A stretch of 64,000 nt of DNA from Nitrobacteraceae bacterium AZCC 2146 (GCA_036924855.1 JBAGRP010000001.1:682001-746000), one strand, 5' to 3'; shown: positions 18,566 through 28,692, numbered from the stretch's first letter. Program-made: numbers and translations. The notes: generated from the letters alone by a model not told the origin.

Positions 18566-21500
18566 TTACTCGCCGGTGCCGAAGGCGCGTGACCACCAGC
18601 CGGCCTTGCGCGGCTGGGTGTCGGTTGCGACTTCCGGCGCTGCCGGCTCGGCGGCAGGAGCCGGCTGCGGTGCATCGGCTACTGGCGCTGCAACGGGCTG
18701 CGGTTCGGACGACGGCGCGAAGCTGACCTTCTCACGCACGGTCGAACGACGGCGGGCCGCAGCCTTGTCGTCGTCCTGCGGCGCAGCTTCCTGTGCAGGC
18801 ACGGGAACGGACGTGGGGGCAGGTTCGGGCGCAACAGGAGCGAACATCGGCACGGCATCATGCCGGCTCTGCCGGGTCTCGGACTCCGGTTCGGAATACG
18901 ATGTCACGGTTTCCACTGGAGCTGCATATGGACGCGGCTCCGAGTACGCACCTTCGAGATCTGCGACAGCTTCGCTGGCTTCCGAAGCCGAGGTCGGTCC
19001 GAGTTCGTCGGCAATCGATCCAACCAGGCCATCTTCCGGTCCGCCACGCCGACGGCGTCCACCGCGGCGACCGCGGCGGCGCGGGCGCCGTTCGCCATCT
19101 GTCGGCTGGTCCGTGGTGCGGGCCTCGCCGGGCTGATCCTCGGCCTCGTCGTCCTCGGCTTCGCTGTCGTCGCCAACGGTTTCGACGTTGCCTTCGCCAG
19201 CAACGGCGATTGATTCATCGTCGCCCCGCTCGGGAGCCGGTCCGCCTTCGCGGGCCTCGCCGGAACGTCCCCGCCGACGCCGGCGCCGCTTGCGCTTGCG
19301 TCCGTCCGCATCGGCCTCGCCGGCGACATTCTCGCTCGCCGACTCGTCGTCGGTAAGGCCTTCGGTCTCTTCCGTCTCGATTTCAGCCTCGGTCTCGAAG
19401 GACTCGTCGTCCTCAAAGGGCTCTTCTTCCATCGGCGGCGGGAACGCCGCGACCTGGGCTGCGAGGAGGGCCTTGGCGGCCTCCAGCGTGTGCACCTGAT
19501 CGCCGCGGTCGATCACGAAGGACTGCTGACCGGTGACGGTCGGGTCGGCGATCACCGCGAGCGTGACCTTGAAGCCACTTTCGAGATCGCGCAGATGGCC
19601 GCGCTTGTGGTTGAGCACATAGAGCGCGACGTCGGTGCGGGTGCGCACGATCAGATTGTGCGTGGCGCCCTTCATCAGGATCTCTTCCATGCCGCGCAGC
19701 AACTGCAGCGCAACCGACGAGACCGAACGGACATGGCCGCTGCCGCCGCAATGGGTGCAAACCTCGGTGGAGCTTTCCAGCACGCTGGCGCGGATGCGCT
19801 GGCGCGACATTTCCAGCAGGCCGAAATGCGAGATGCGTCCGACCTGGATGCGAGCGCGATCCTGCCGCAGGCAGTCGCTCATCTTGCGCTCGACCGAACG
19901 GTTGTTGCGCTTCTCGTCCATGTCGATGAAATCGATGACGATCAGGCCGGCGAGATCGCGCAGCCGCAGCTGCCGCGCCACTTCCTCGGCTGCCTCGAGA
20001 TTGGTCTTGAGCGCGGTGTCCTCGATGTGGTGTTCGCGGGTCGAACGACCCGAATTGACGTCGATCGAGACCAGAGCTTCGGTCTGGTTGATGACGATGT
20101 AGCCGCCAGAGCGCAGTTGCACCGTGGGCGAGAACATCGCGTCGAGCTGGCTCTCGACACCCATCCGCGAGAACAGCGGCTGGCCGTCGCGATACAGCTT
20201 TACCGCCCGAACGTTGGTCGGCATCAGCATGTGCATGAAGTCGCGGGCTTCCTGATAGCCGGCTTCGCCGGCGACCTGGATCTCGTCGATTTCCTTGTTG
20301 TAGAGATCGCGCAGCGATCGCTTGATCAGCGAGCCTTCCTCGTAGACGAGGGTCGGTGCCTGCGACTTCAGCGTCATGTCGCGCACGGTTTCCCACATGC
20401 GGATCAGATATTCGAAGTCGCGCTTGATTTCCGGCTTGGTACGGGAAGCGCCTGCGGTGCGCAGGATGATCCCCATGCCTTCCGGCACGTCGAGGTCCGA
20501 CACCACTTCCTTGAGGCGCGAACGATCCTGCGCCGAGGTGATCTTGCGGCTGATGCCGCCGCCGCGTGCGGTGTTCGGCATCAGCACGGCGTAACGGCCG
20601 GCCAGTGACAGATAGGTGGTCAGCGCAGCGCCCTTGTTGCCACGCTCTTCCTTGACGACCTGCACCAGCATCACCTGGCGGCGCTTGATGACTTCCTGGA
20701 TCTTGTACTGGCGACGCGGACGGAAGGCGCGATCCGGAACTTCTTCCAGCACGTCTTCGCCGCCGACGGATTCGACGATATCCTCTTCGGCTTCCTCGCC
20801 GTCGTCTTCCTCGTCGTCCTGCTCGTCGCTCTCGGCCGCGGCGGCATGGTCGCCATCGGCATGCTCGTCATGGTGTGTGGCGTCTTCGGCGTGGGCCGCG
20901 TTTTCCGCCGCGTGAGCTTCGTTGTGGTGATGGTCGTGGCTGTGATCGTCATGGGCAACAGCGGCAACCGGCTCATGCGTTTCAGCGATCGGCTCCGGCG
21001 CAAAACCGGCCGAAACCGGCTGCTCGGGCTGGGTCTCCGGCGCGGGCGTTTCGGCTGCAACGTGTTCATGGTCGTGCGCTTCATGCGCATGATCGCCTTC
21101 GGCGTGCTCACCCTCGGCGTGCTCGCTTTCAACGTGCTCGCTTTCAACGTGCTCGCTTTCAACGTGCTCATGGGCGTGGGTGTGCTCATGATCGTCGTGA
21201 TCGTGATGTTCCGCGTCGGCGGCATGATGCCCAGCGTCGTGAGCGTGGGCGTGGTCATGCTCGGCGTCGTGCGCCGCGAATTCCGGATCGCGCGGCTGTT
21301 CGGCCTGCGACGGATCGAGGGGCGCGCCTTCGACCACTTCGCTCTGCACGCGTTCGCCGCTGCCGCGGCGGCGCGAATTGCGGTGCCGCGAGCGCTTGCG
21401 GCTGGAACGGTTGTCGGTTTCTTCCTCGGCTTCGCGATGTGCGCGCTCGTCGGCCTCGATCAGCGCCTGACGGTCGGCGACCGGAATCTGGTAATAATCG

Positions 21501-21727
21501 GGATGGATTTCGCTGAAGGCCAGGAAGCCGTGGCGGTTGCCGCCGTATTCGATGAAGGCGGCCTGTAGCGATGGCTCGACCCGTGTGACCTTGGCGAGAT
21601 AGATGTTGCCGCGGAGCTGCTTGCGCTGCGCAGTTTCGAAATCAAACTCTTCGACGCGATTGCCGCGAACCACGACAACCCGGGTCTCTTCCGGGTGGGT
21701 CGCGTCGATCAACATTTTGTTTGGCAT
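18566..21727 (-). CDS. rne: Ribonuclease E
   Basis: Endoribonuclease that starts mRNA decay and processes stable RNAs, 1053 residues from the chosen ATG (MPNKMLIDATHPEE). An N-terminal S1 domain is split by an insert at about 82-330, extremely rich in His, Glu, Asp and Ala and including repeated EHVES pentapeptides. Then come the catalytic domain with the metal-binding aspartates in SIDVNSGR and DFIDMDE, and the zinc-link CTHCGGSG. The C-terminal third is disordered: acidic and Arg-rich blocks (KRKRRRRRRGR, RRPRRRGRRGGRRRR) for RNA binding and degradosome assembly. The start is not marked by a clear ribosome site, and ATG codons four codons up- or downstream are possible. A 700-base upstream gap suggests a long regulatory leader. 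Confidence 0.95.
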   Translation of the reverse strand: MPNKMLIDATHPEETRVVVVRGNRVEEFDFETAQRKQLRGNIYLAKVTRVEPSLQAAFIEYGGNRHGFLAFSEIHPDYYQIPVADRQALIEADERAHREAEEETDNRSSRKRSRHRNSRRRGSGERVQSEVVEGAPLDPSQAEQPRDPEFAAHDAEHDHAHAHDAGHHAADAEHHDHDDHEHTHAHEHVESEHVESEHVESEHAEGEHAEGDHAHEAHDHEHVAAETPAPETQPEQPVSAGFAPEPIAETHEPVAAVAHDDHSHDHHHNEAHAAENAAHAEDATHHDEHADGDHAAAAESDEQDDEEDDGEEAEEDIVESVGGEDVLEEVPDRAFRPRRQYKIQEVIKRRQVMLVQVVKEERGNKGAALTTYLSLAGRYAVLMPNTARGGGISRKITSAQDRSRLKEVVSDLDVPEGMGIILRTAGASRTKPEIKRDFEYLIRMWETVRDMTLKSQAPTLVYEEGSLIKRSLRDLYNKEIDEIQVAGEAGYQEARDFMHMLMPTNVRAVKLYRDGQPLFSRMGVESQLDAMFSPTVQLRSGGYIVINQTEALVSIDVNSGRSTREHHIEDTALKTNLEAAEEVARQLRLRDLAGLIVIDFIDMDEKRNNRSVERKMSDCLRQDRARIQVGRISHFGLLEMSRQRIRASVLESSTEVCTHCGGSGHVRSVSSVALQLLRGMEEILMKGATHNLIVRTRTDVALYVLNHKRGHLRDLESGFKVTLAVIADPTVTGQQSFVIDRGDQVHTLEAAKALLAAQVAAFPPPMEEEPFEDDESFETEAEIETEETEGLTDDESASENVAGEADADGRKRKRRRRRRGRSGEAREGGPAPERGDDESIAVAGEGNVETVGDDSEAEDDEAEDQPGEARTTDQPTDGERRPRRRGRRGGRRRRGGPEDGLVGSIADELGPTSASEASEAVADLEGAYSEPRPYAAPVETVTSYSEPESETRQSRHDAVPMFAPVAPEPAPTSVPVPAQEAAPQDDDKAAARRRSTVREKVSFAPSSEPQPVAAPVADAPQPAPAAEPAAPEVATDTQPRKAGWWSRAFGTGE
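21125..21169. repeat. Tandem 15-base repeat inside rne
   Basis: Three exact copies of GCTTTCAACGTGCTC, plus diverged flanking copies. On the coding strand each unit encodes Glu-His-Val-Glu-Ser. Exact identity suggests recent slippage expansion in the insert of the S1 domain. Confidence 0.95.
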
Positions 21728-22290
21728 TTGGGGGCTCATGACGGCGGAGGGCGCGCGTGGCGGCAAGCGCATATGGCGCAGCCGGGTGACGCAACGGTCC
21801 ACCTGATTCGGGGGTGAGGGGAAGGCCGAAACGCAACCCGGGGCGCCGTGCCGAACACGAACCCAGTGCAGGGCGACGCGCGAAGCTTTGGCTTCGCATC
21901 GGCGCAGGTCCCGCATGGGTCTCGGTCGGCATCACAGTCTGGCGCATCAAGCGTCGGCCCGTCTGAACATCTTGGCGGCAAAGGCGCCGCCTTTATTGCT
22001 GACGTCCGGCGCTACGCCGAAGCGTTCGCCGGCTGTCGCATACTCCAACCCGGGGGCCGGAATACTCGGTTATGAAGTGTCTAAAGCCGCCCCTGGAGCA
22101 AGATGACCTGGGACCGGACGCCGCTCGGGCTAGAACCGCCCCTCTGATCAACCGCGCGCTGCGCTGGTTGTAGAGGGGAGATCGGAAAAACGCTGGAACC
22201 ACCGAGAGAAGCTCGGAGGAACAGGCGCTGCACCGGGAGGCTGAACGCGACACAACCGGGAGTTAAACCGTCAGCCCCTCGTACATACGA
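21728..22290 (-). promoter_or_regulatory. Structured leader / ncRNA candidate upstream of rne
   Basis: About 700 bases separate the divergent rne and amiC starts and hold no convincing gene. A strong stem-loop at 22139-22178 has CCCCTCT/AGAGGGG outer arms and CAACC/GGTTG inner arms. RNase E genes commonly have long structured leaders for autoregulation. From memory, an alphaproteobacterial sRNA family (alpha-r45) is reported at the amidase/rne junction; I could not verify identity here. Exact ends and promoter are not determined. Confidence 0.4.
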
Positions 22291-22426
22291 GGATTGGCGG
22301 GCGCATGCAAGGGAAGCGTCACAAGCCTGCAACACTCCCGCTTATTCGGCGGCGCAACCTTAAGCATCGGTTAACCGTGCAATCCTATTGGGTTAATGAA
22401 GGGCTGCTTCGGAGGCACAGGATTCG

Positions 22427-23716
22427 TTGGCGGGCCGCGCAAACCATATCGTTTTGCTGGGAACGGTGCTTGCCAGCGCCATGGCCGCGCTGTGCGGGTG
22501 GTCGGATACCGGCCGCGCTGCGGATGAGTCGCCGCGTCCGGAGATGGCGAGCCCGTTTCCGATCGCATCGGACGTGCGTGTGGCCGGCGACGAAAAGCAG
22601 ACCCGCTTCATTCTCGACCTCGACAAGAAGATCCCGCTGCGCGCCTTCGCGCTGGCCGATCCCTATCGCGTCGTCGTCGATATCCCCCAGGTCAGCTTTC
22701 ATCTCGATACGGGCGCCGGCACGGTGGCGCGCGGGCTGATCAAGGCGTTCCGCTACGGGCTGGTGATGCCGGGCGGCTCCCGGATCGTGTTCGACCTTGC
22801 CGGACCCGCCAAGATCAAGAACGCCTATGCTCTGGATCCCGCCAACGGCCAGCCGGCGCGGCTGGTGATCGAGCTGGAGGCGGTGGACCGCACCGCCTTC
22901 GTGCAGTCGTTGGCCGTGGAAAACCGGCCGGACCTGCGGCCTGCGGTAGGGACCACTGCCGCCGTGGCCACGACTGTGGCCGCCAGTGCGGCACCCAAGC
23001 CGGCTGACGACGCGCGTCCGGTCGTGGTGCTCGATCCCGGCCACGGCGGCATCGACAACGGCACCCAGGCCGGCGGCGAGGCCGAAAAAAGCCTGGTGCT
23101 CAGTTTCGGGCTGGCGCTGCGCGATCGCATCGAAAAGGCCGGCAAATACCGGGTGGTGATGACCCGCACTGACGATACTTTCATTCCGCTCGGCGACCGC
23201 GTGAAGATCGCGCGCAACCAGTCGGCCGCGCTGTTCGTCTCGATCCATGCCGATGCGCTGCCGCGCGGCGAGGGCGATGCCCAGGGGGCGACAATCTACA
23301 CGCTGTCCGACAAGGCCTCCGACGCCGAGGCCGAGCGGTTGGCAGATTCGGAAAACAAGGCGGACGCCATCGGTGGCGTCAACCTGACCGAAGAGCCCAC
23401 CGACGTCGCCGACATCCTGATCGACCTGGCGCAGCGCGAAACCCGAACGTTCTCGAACCGTTTTGCCCGTCTGGTCGTCGGCGAGATGAAGGCCACGGCG
23501 CGGATGCACAAACACCCGCTGAAGTCCGCGGGTTTCAAGGTGCTGAAGGCGCCGGACGTGCCGTCGGTGCTGATCGAACTGGGCTATGTTTCGAACAAGG
23601 ACGATTTGCAGCAATTGATGTCGGAGAACTGGCGCTCCAAGACCGTCGGCGCAGTGGCGCAGGCGATCGACGGTTTTTTTGCCAAACGTGTGGTCTCGGC
23701 GGCGCCGGGAAACTGA
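22427..23716 (+). CDS. amiC: N-acetylmuramoyl-L-alanine amidase (AmiC type)
   Basis: Periplasmic zinc amidase that cuts peptide stems from peptidoglycan during cell separation; 429 residues. A short hydrophobic export segment (8-30), an AMIN domain (about 45-150) for envelope targeting, a linker (175-195), and an Amidase_3 domain with LDPGHGGIDNG (zinc His), the catalytic-region Glu, FVSIHADAL and the terminal VLIELGYVSN. The only start that fits is TTG 22427, eleven bases after GGAGG; an ATG at 22396 is out of frame. Followed by PBP1A on the same strand, a usual pairing in alphaproteobacteria. Confidence 0.92.
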   Translation: MAGRANHIVLLGTVLASAMAALCGWSDTGRAADESPRPEMASPFPIASDVRVAGDEKQTRFILDLDKKIPLRAFALADPYRVVVDIPQVSFHLDTGAGTVARGLIKAFRYGLVMPGGSRIVFDLAGPAKIKNAYALDPANGQPARLVIELEAVDRTAFVQSLAVENRPDLRPAVGTTAAVATTVAASAAPKPADDARPVVVLDPGHGGIDNGTQAGGEAEKSLVLSFGLALRDRIEKAGKYRVVMTRTDDTFIPLGDRVKIARNQSAALFVSIHADALPRGEGDAQGATIYTLSDKASDAEAERLADSENKADAIGGVNLTEEPTDVADILIDLAQRETRTFSNRFARLVVGEMKATARMHKHPLKSAGFKVLKAPDVPSVLIELGYVSNKDDLQQLMSENWRSKTVGAVAQAIDGFFAKRVVSAAPGN

Positions 23717-23918
23717 AAAAGACAAGGGTTTCAACGTCAGAAGCCCTAGTTTCGACACAGCCGCAGCTTTATAAAAATTCCCGCGCGACCGTCAGAATCG
23801 GTCAAAACTGGTCTCCGGTCTGTGCTGTATCGGTCGCGCCGAGCTTGTTGCCGACTTTGTGCCGATGGGGCCGCCGTATGATATGGTGCGGCACAGCGAT
23901 TGAAACGGATCTTCGATA

Positions 23919-26408
23919 ATGCGTCTGCTGGTGCGGTTTTTGGGTTTCTTGTTCGCCGCCGGGACCGTCGTGTTCCTGGTGGGCGTCGCCGCCGCAGCCG
24001 GTATGATCTGGCATTACTCCAAGGACCTGCCGGACTATTCGCAGCTGCAGGATTATGAGCCACCGGTGATGACGCGGGTACACGCCGCTGACGGCGCGCT
24101 GCTCGGCGAATATTCCAAGGAGCGCCGGCTGTACCTGCCGATCCAGGCGGTGCCGAAACTGGTGATCAACGCCTTCCTCGCCGCTGAAGACAAGAATTTC
24201 TACGAGCATGGTGGCATCGACTACACCGGCATGGCCCGCGCCGCGGTGCTGTATGCGCAGAACTTCGGTTCCAACCGCCGGCCGCAGGGCGCTTCCACCA
24301 TTACCCAGCAGGTCGCCAAGAACTTCCTGCTGACCAACGAGGTCTCCTTCACCCGCAAGATCAAGGAAGCCTTGCTGGCGATGCGCATCGAGCGCGCCTA
24401 TTCGAAGGACAAGATCCTCGAACTGTATCTCAATGAAATCTACCTCGGCCTCGGTGCTTACGGCATCGCCGCGGCGTCGCTGGTGTATTTCGACAAGTCG
24501 GTGAACGAACTGACCGTGTCGGAAGCCGCCTATCTCGCGGCGCTGCCGAAGGCGCCTTCGTCGCTGCATCCGGTGAAGAACCGTGATCGCGCCATCGAGC
24601 GCCGTAACTATGTGATCGACCGTCTGCTGGAAAATGGCTGGATCAAGCAGGCCGACGCCGACAAGGCGCGCAAGGACACGCTGGTGGTGACCAACCGCTC
24701 CAATGCGGCGCATATCTTCGCCGGCGAGTATTTCGCCGAGGAAGTCCGCCGCGACGTGTTCGAGCGCTACGGCGAAAAGAAACTCTATGAGGGCGGTCTG
24801 TCGGTCCGCACCACGCTGGATCCGAAGCTGCAGGTGATGGCGCGCAAGACCATGGTGAACGGTCTCATCACCTTCGACGAGGCTCACGGCTGGCGCGGCG
24901 CGACCAACAAGCTCGATATCAGCGGCGACTGGGGCGTGAAGCTTGCCGAGGTGAGATCGCTGTCCGACATCGCGCCGTGGAAGCTCGCGGTGGTGCTGGA
25001 CGTCAGCGACCAGTCGGCGCGGATCGGCTTCCAGCCTGGCCGCGAACTCGGCGGCGCCGTGCTCAAGGACCGGCAGACCGGCAACATCACGCTGGAAGGC
25101 GTGAAGTGGGCGAAGCCCGCGACAGGCCCGGCGCGTGGCAGGACGCCGACGGCGGTATCGCAGGTCCTCAACGCCGGCGATGTCATCTATGTCGATCCGC
25201 TGATGAAGGACGGCGCGGCGGTCGAGGGCCAGTTCCGGCTGCGGCAATATCCCGAAGTATCCGGCGCCATGGTGGCGATGGATCCGTGGACCGGCCGCGT
25301 GCTGGCGATGGTCGGCGGCTTCTCGTTCGACCAGAGCCAGTTCAACCGCGCCACGCAGGCCTATCGCCAGCCCGGCTCGTCGTTCAAGCCGCTGGTGTAT
25401 TCGGCGGCGATGGATAATGGCTACACGCCGTCCACAGTGGTGGTCGATGCGCCGATCGAAATCGATCAGGGGCAGGGCGCGGGCGTCTGGCGTCCGGAAA
25501 ACTATTCGACCGGCAAGTATTACGGTCCGACCACGCTGCGCAACGCGCTGATGCGCTCGCTCAACACGGTGACCGTGCGCCTCGCGCAAGACGTCGGCAT
25601 GCCGCTGATTGGCGAATATGCCAAGCGCTTTGGCGTCTATGACGAACTGCCGAACTATCTCTCCTACGCGCTCGGCGCCGGCGAGACCACGGTGATGCGC
25701 ATGGTCACGGCGTATTCGATGTTCGCCAATGGCGGCAAGCGGGTGAAGTCGACGCTGATCGACCGCATCCAGGATCGCTATGGCCACACCATCTTCAAGC
25801 ACGACCAGCGCGAATGCCGCGGCTGCGATGCGCCCGATGGTTGGAAGAACCAGCCGGAGCCGCAACTCGTCGATCGCCGCGAGCAGGTGCTCGATGCGAT
25901 GACGGCCTACCAGATCACCTCGATGATGGAAGGCGTGGTCCAGGGCGGCACCGCGACGGTGATGCGCGACGTCGGCAAGCCGATCGCCGGCAAGACCGGC
26001 ACCACCAACGACGCCAAGGATGCCTGGTTCATCGGCTTCTCGCCGGATGTCGTGGTGGGAATTTATCTTGGTTACGACAAGCCGAGAAACCTCGGTGCCA
26101 AGGCCACCGGCGGCGGTCTGGCGGCGCCGATCGCGCGCGATTTCATGAAGCTTGCGCTTGCCGACAAACCTGCAGTGCCGTTCCGCGTGCCGGCAGGCAT
26201 CAAGCTGATCCGCGTCGACGCCAAGTCCGGCATGCGCGCCGGACCGGGCGATACCGGTCGCACGATCCTCGAGGCCTTCAAGCCGGGCACGGCGCCGCCG
26301 GATAATTATTCGGTGATCGGCGTCGCCGATGCCGATGGCCGATCGCTGTCGGTGTCGCCCGATGCCGACCGCAGCATCCTGCGCTCCGGTACCGGCGGGC
26401 TGTACTGA
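23919..26408 (+). CDS. mrcA: Penicillin-binding protein 1A (bifunctional)
   Basis: Class A PBP, 829 residues, making and crosslinking peptidoglycan. A cytoplasmic tip and membrane anchor (1-30), a glycosyltransferase-51 domain with AAEDKNFYEHGGID, QGASTITQQVAKN and RKIKEALLAMRIE, then an OB-like linker and the transpeptidase domain with the active-site serine in GSSFKPL, an SLN-type motif in MRSLNTVT and KTGTTN. All catalytic signatures are intact. It lies 202 bases after amiC, and prfB follows after 90 bases. Confidence 0.97.
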   Translation: MRLLVRFLGFLFAAGTVVFLVGVAAAAGMIWHYSKDLPDYSQLQDYEPPVMTRVHAADGALLGEYSKERRLYLPIQAVPKLVINAFLAAEDKNFYEHGGIDYTGMARAAVLYAQNFGSNRRPQGASTITQQVAKNFLLTNEVSFTRKIKEALLAMRIERAYSKDKILELYLNEIYLGLGAYGIAAASLVYFDKSVNELTVSEAAYLAALPKAPSSLHPVKNRDRAIERRNYVIDRLLENGWIKQADADKARKDTLVVTNRSNAAHIFAGEYFAEEVRRDVFERYGEKKLYEGGLSVRTTLDPKLQVMARKTMVNGLITFDEAHGWRGATNKLDISGDWGVKLAEVRSLSDIAPWKLAVVLDVSDQSARIGFQPGRELGGAVLKDRQTGNITLEGVKWAKPATGPARGRTPTAVSQVLNAGDVIYVDPLMKDGAAVEGQFRLRQYPEVSGAMVAMDPWTGRVLAMVGGFSFDQSQFNRATQAYRQPGSSFKPLVYSAAMDNGYTPSTVVVDAPIEIDQGQGAGVWRPENYSTGKYYGPTTLRNALMRSLNTVTVRLAQDVGMPLIGEYAKRFGVYDELPNYLSYALGAGETTVMRMVTAYSMFANGGKRVKSTLIDRIQDRYGHTIFKHDQRECRGCDAPDGWKNQPEPQLVDRREQVLDAMTAYQITSMMEGVVQGGTATVMRDVGKPIAGKTGTTNDAKDAWFIGFSPDVVVGIYLGYDKPRNLGAKATGGGLAAPIARDFMKLALADKPAVPFRVPAGIKLIRVDAKSGMRAGPGDTGRTILEAFKPGTAPPDNYSVIGVADADGRSLSVSPDADRSILRSGTGGLY

Positions 26409-26498
26409 GGCATCACGGCGATTGCGCTTTGCCGCGCCCGCCGCTACATCCCACACGTCATTTGCCATCGCGGCCTGAGGCCGCAGATCAGAGACTCC

Positions 26499-27630
26499 AT
26501 GCGCCCAGAAATCGAACGCCTCGTTGAAGAGATCAAGCAGTCAGTCGGGCTGCTGAGGAGGCATCTTTGACGTCGATGCATCCACGGCACGACTCGCAGA
26601 GCTGAATACGCTCGCTGAAGATCCCAATCTCTGGAACGATCCCCAGAAGGCCCAGAAACTGATGCAGGAGCGCACCTCGCTGGAGGATGCGCTCGGCGGC
26701 ATCGGCAAGGTCACGCGCGAACTCGAAGATAACATCGAGATGATCGAACTCGGCGAGGCCGAGAACGATGAAGGCGTCGTGCTCGAAGCCGAGAACGCGC
26801 TGAAAGCCCTGAAGAAGGAAGTCGCGCGCCGCGAGCTGGAAGCCTTGCTGGCCGGCGAAGCGGACCGCTTCGATTCCTATCTCGAAGTCCATGCCGGCGC
26901 CGGCGGTACCGAGAGCCAGGACTGGGCCTCGATGCTGCTGCGCATGTATACGCGCTGGGCGGAAAAGCACGGCTTCAAGATCGAATACCTCGAGGAGACT
27001 CAGGGCGAAGAAGCCGGCATCAAATCCGCGACGATCCAGATATCGGGTCACAACGCCTATGGCTGGCTGAAGACCGAAGCCGGCGTGCACCGGCTGGTGC
27101 GCATCTCGCCGTATGATTCCAACGCGCGGCGGCACACGTCATTCTCCAGCGTGGCGATCTTCCCGGTGGTCGACAACAGCATCAAGATCGACATCAACGA
27201 GTCCGACGTTCGCGTCGATACGATGCGCTCGGGTGGCGCCGGCGGGCAGCACGTCAACAAGACCGAATCCGCGGTGCGGCTGACGCATATTCCGAGCGGC
27301 GTCGCGGTGGTCTGTCAGGCCGGCCGCTCGCAGCACAAGAACAAGGCCCAGGCCTGGGACATGTTGCGCGCCCGCCTTTATGAAATCGAGCTGAAGAAGC
27401 GCGAAGAAAAAGCCGCCGCCGACCAGGCCGCCAAGACCGATATCGGGTGGGGCCACCAGATCCGCTCCTACGTGCTGCAGCCCTATCAGATGGTGAAAGA
27501 CCTGCGCACCGGCGTGCAGACCTCGGATACCTCCGGCGTGCTCGACGGCGACCTCGACGAATTCATGGCGGCAACCTTGGCGCAGCGCGCCTTCGGTACC
27601 TCGCCCGGTGCGATCGAGGATGTGGACTAG
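26499..27630 (+). CDS. prfB: Peptide chain release factor 2, with programmed +1 frameshift
   Basis: Release factor recognising UGA and UAA. Translation starts at ATG 26499, reads 23 codons to CTT-TGA at 26565-26570, then shifts +1 to continue in the frame starting GAC at 26569 and ending at 27630. The product is about 376 residues. The catalytic GGQ is in [15 protein letters not shown]. The stop-codon-recognition tripeptide (SPF in E. coli) reads SPY here, in [13 protein letters not shown]. Automated annotation that ignores the shift would start at ATG 26662 and lose the N-terminal domain. A 3-hydroxyacid dehydrogenase gene begins four bases after the stop. Confidence 0.96.
26556..26571 (+). 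promoter_or_regulatory. prfB autoregulatory frameshift site
   Basis: AGGAGG (26556-26561), three bases, CTT TGA C. The internal Shine-Dalgarno and slippery CUU-UGA-C have the same spacing as in E. coli prfB. Low RF2 stalls ribosomes at UGA and promotes the +1 shift, raising RF2 synthesis. Confidence 0.95.
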
Positions 27631-27633
27631 GCC

Positions 27634-28521
27634 ATGGCCCATGTTGCGTTTATCGGTTTGGGACGCATGGGGCTCGGCATGGCCGGCCGTTATCTCGATG
27701 CCGGCTTCAGCGTTGCGGTGTGGAATCGCAGCAAGGCCAAGGCCGACGATCTGATCGCGCGCGGCGCGCGTTTCGCCAGTTCACCGGCAGACGCCGCTGA
27801 GAATGCCGATGCCATCGTCACCATGGTCGCTGACGACGCAGCTTCACGGGCGGTCTGGCTCGGCAGCGATGGCATAGCGACGACTGCCAAGTCGGGTGCG
27901 CTGGCGATCGAATGCTCCACCGTCTCCTATCAGCACGCGCTTGATCTCGGCCGCGAGCTGATTGCGCGTGGTCTCACCTATATCGACTGTCCCGTCACCG
28001 GCCTGCCGGATGCCGCCGCCAGCGGAAAGCTGACACTGCTGGTTGGCGCCGAAGCGGCGGATCTGGAGCGCGCGCGGCCGTTCCTGACGCCGGTAGGTTC
28101 GACGATCCGGCATTTTGGCGCGGTCGGCAGCGGTACGGTCTACAAGCTGATCAACAATCTGATGGGCGCGATCCAGATCGCGGGCTTGGCCGAAGGCCTC
28201 GCCATCGCCGAACAGGCCGGACTCGACATGAAGCTGGTGCTGGAGTCGATCGAGCACGGCGTCGCTGCCAGTCCCGGGGTGATCCGGCATTCGCGCCGCA
28301 TGGTGGAACGGAATTTTGCCGGCGCGACCTTTACGGCAGCGCTCCGCCACAAGGATGCGGCCTATGCGGTCGCCTTGGCCGAGGGCCTGTTGCAGGGAAC
28401 GCCGCTTGTCAGTCGGGCCGCGGTGCAGGCCTACGACAACGCAAAAGCCTATGCGCCTGATGACGACGAGGCGAAGATGATCGAACTCGTCTCGCACCCC
28501 AGGGACGGCGCGCCGAACTAG
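27634..28521 (+). CDS. NAD(P)-binding beta-hydroxyacid dehydrogenase (HIBADH family)
   Basis: A 295-residue two-domain oxidoreductase. N-terminal Rossmann fold with FIGLGRMGLGMAGRYLDAG, the substrate-binding loop DCPVTGLPDAAASGKLTLLVG (the family's cis-loop with G-x-x-x-A-G/S), and the catalytic lysine region GSGTVYKLINNLM. The family includes 3-hydroxyisobutyrate, tartronate-semialdehyde and succinic-semialdehyde reductases, and the substrate cannot be fixed. The family's usual VSGG segment reads VTGL, so substrate preference may differ. The ATG lies four bases after prfB's stop, so the two are probably co-transcribed. Confidence 0.92.
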   Translation: MAHVAFIGLGRMGLGMAGRYLDAGFSVAVWNRSKAKADDLIARGARFASSPADAAENADAIVTMVADDAASRAVWLGSDGIATTAKSGALAIECSTVSYQHALDLGRELIARGLTYIDCPVTGLPDAAASGKLTLLVGAEAADLERARPFLTPVGSTIRHFGAVGSGTVYKLINNLMGAIQIAGLAEGLAIAEQAGLDMKLVLESIEHGVAASPGVIRHSRRMVERNFAGATFTAALRHKDAAYAVALAEGLLQGTPLVSRAAVQAYDNAKAYAPDDDEAKMIELVSHPRDGAPN

Positions 28522-28692
28522 TGCGCTGTCAGCGCCTGCGGCGCCTTGCAACAGCGCCGCGGTCACCACGACCCGCCTCTTTCCTTCATTTATGCAGCCG
28601 GTATGATCGGGAAGCCGGAACCGGCGGCGGTCCGCCGGCTTGTCTCGACGCCGCGCGTCGCGGCGATCACGATTCAATTTGTGGGGGGCGTC

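Noticed and set aside
23802-26468. An 888-codon minus-strand open frame antisense to the PBP1A gene
   Set aside because: It mirrors the codon bias of the high-GC sense gene, its composition (His/Arg/Ala/Asp-rich) fits no family, and PBP1A motifs on the plus strand are unambiguous.
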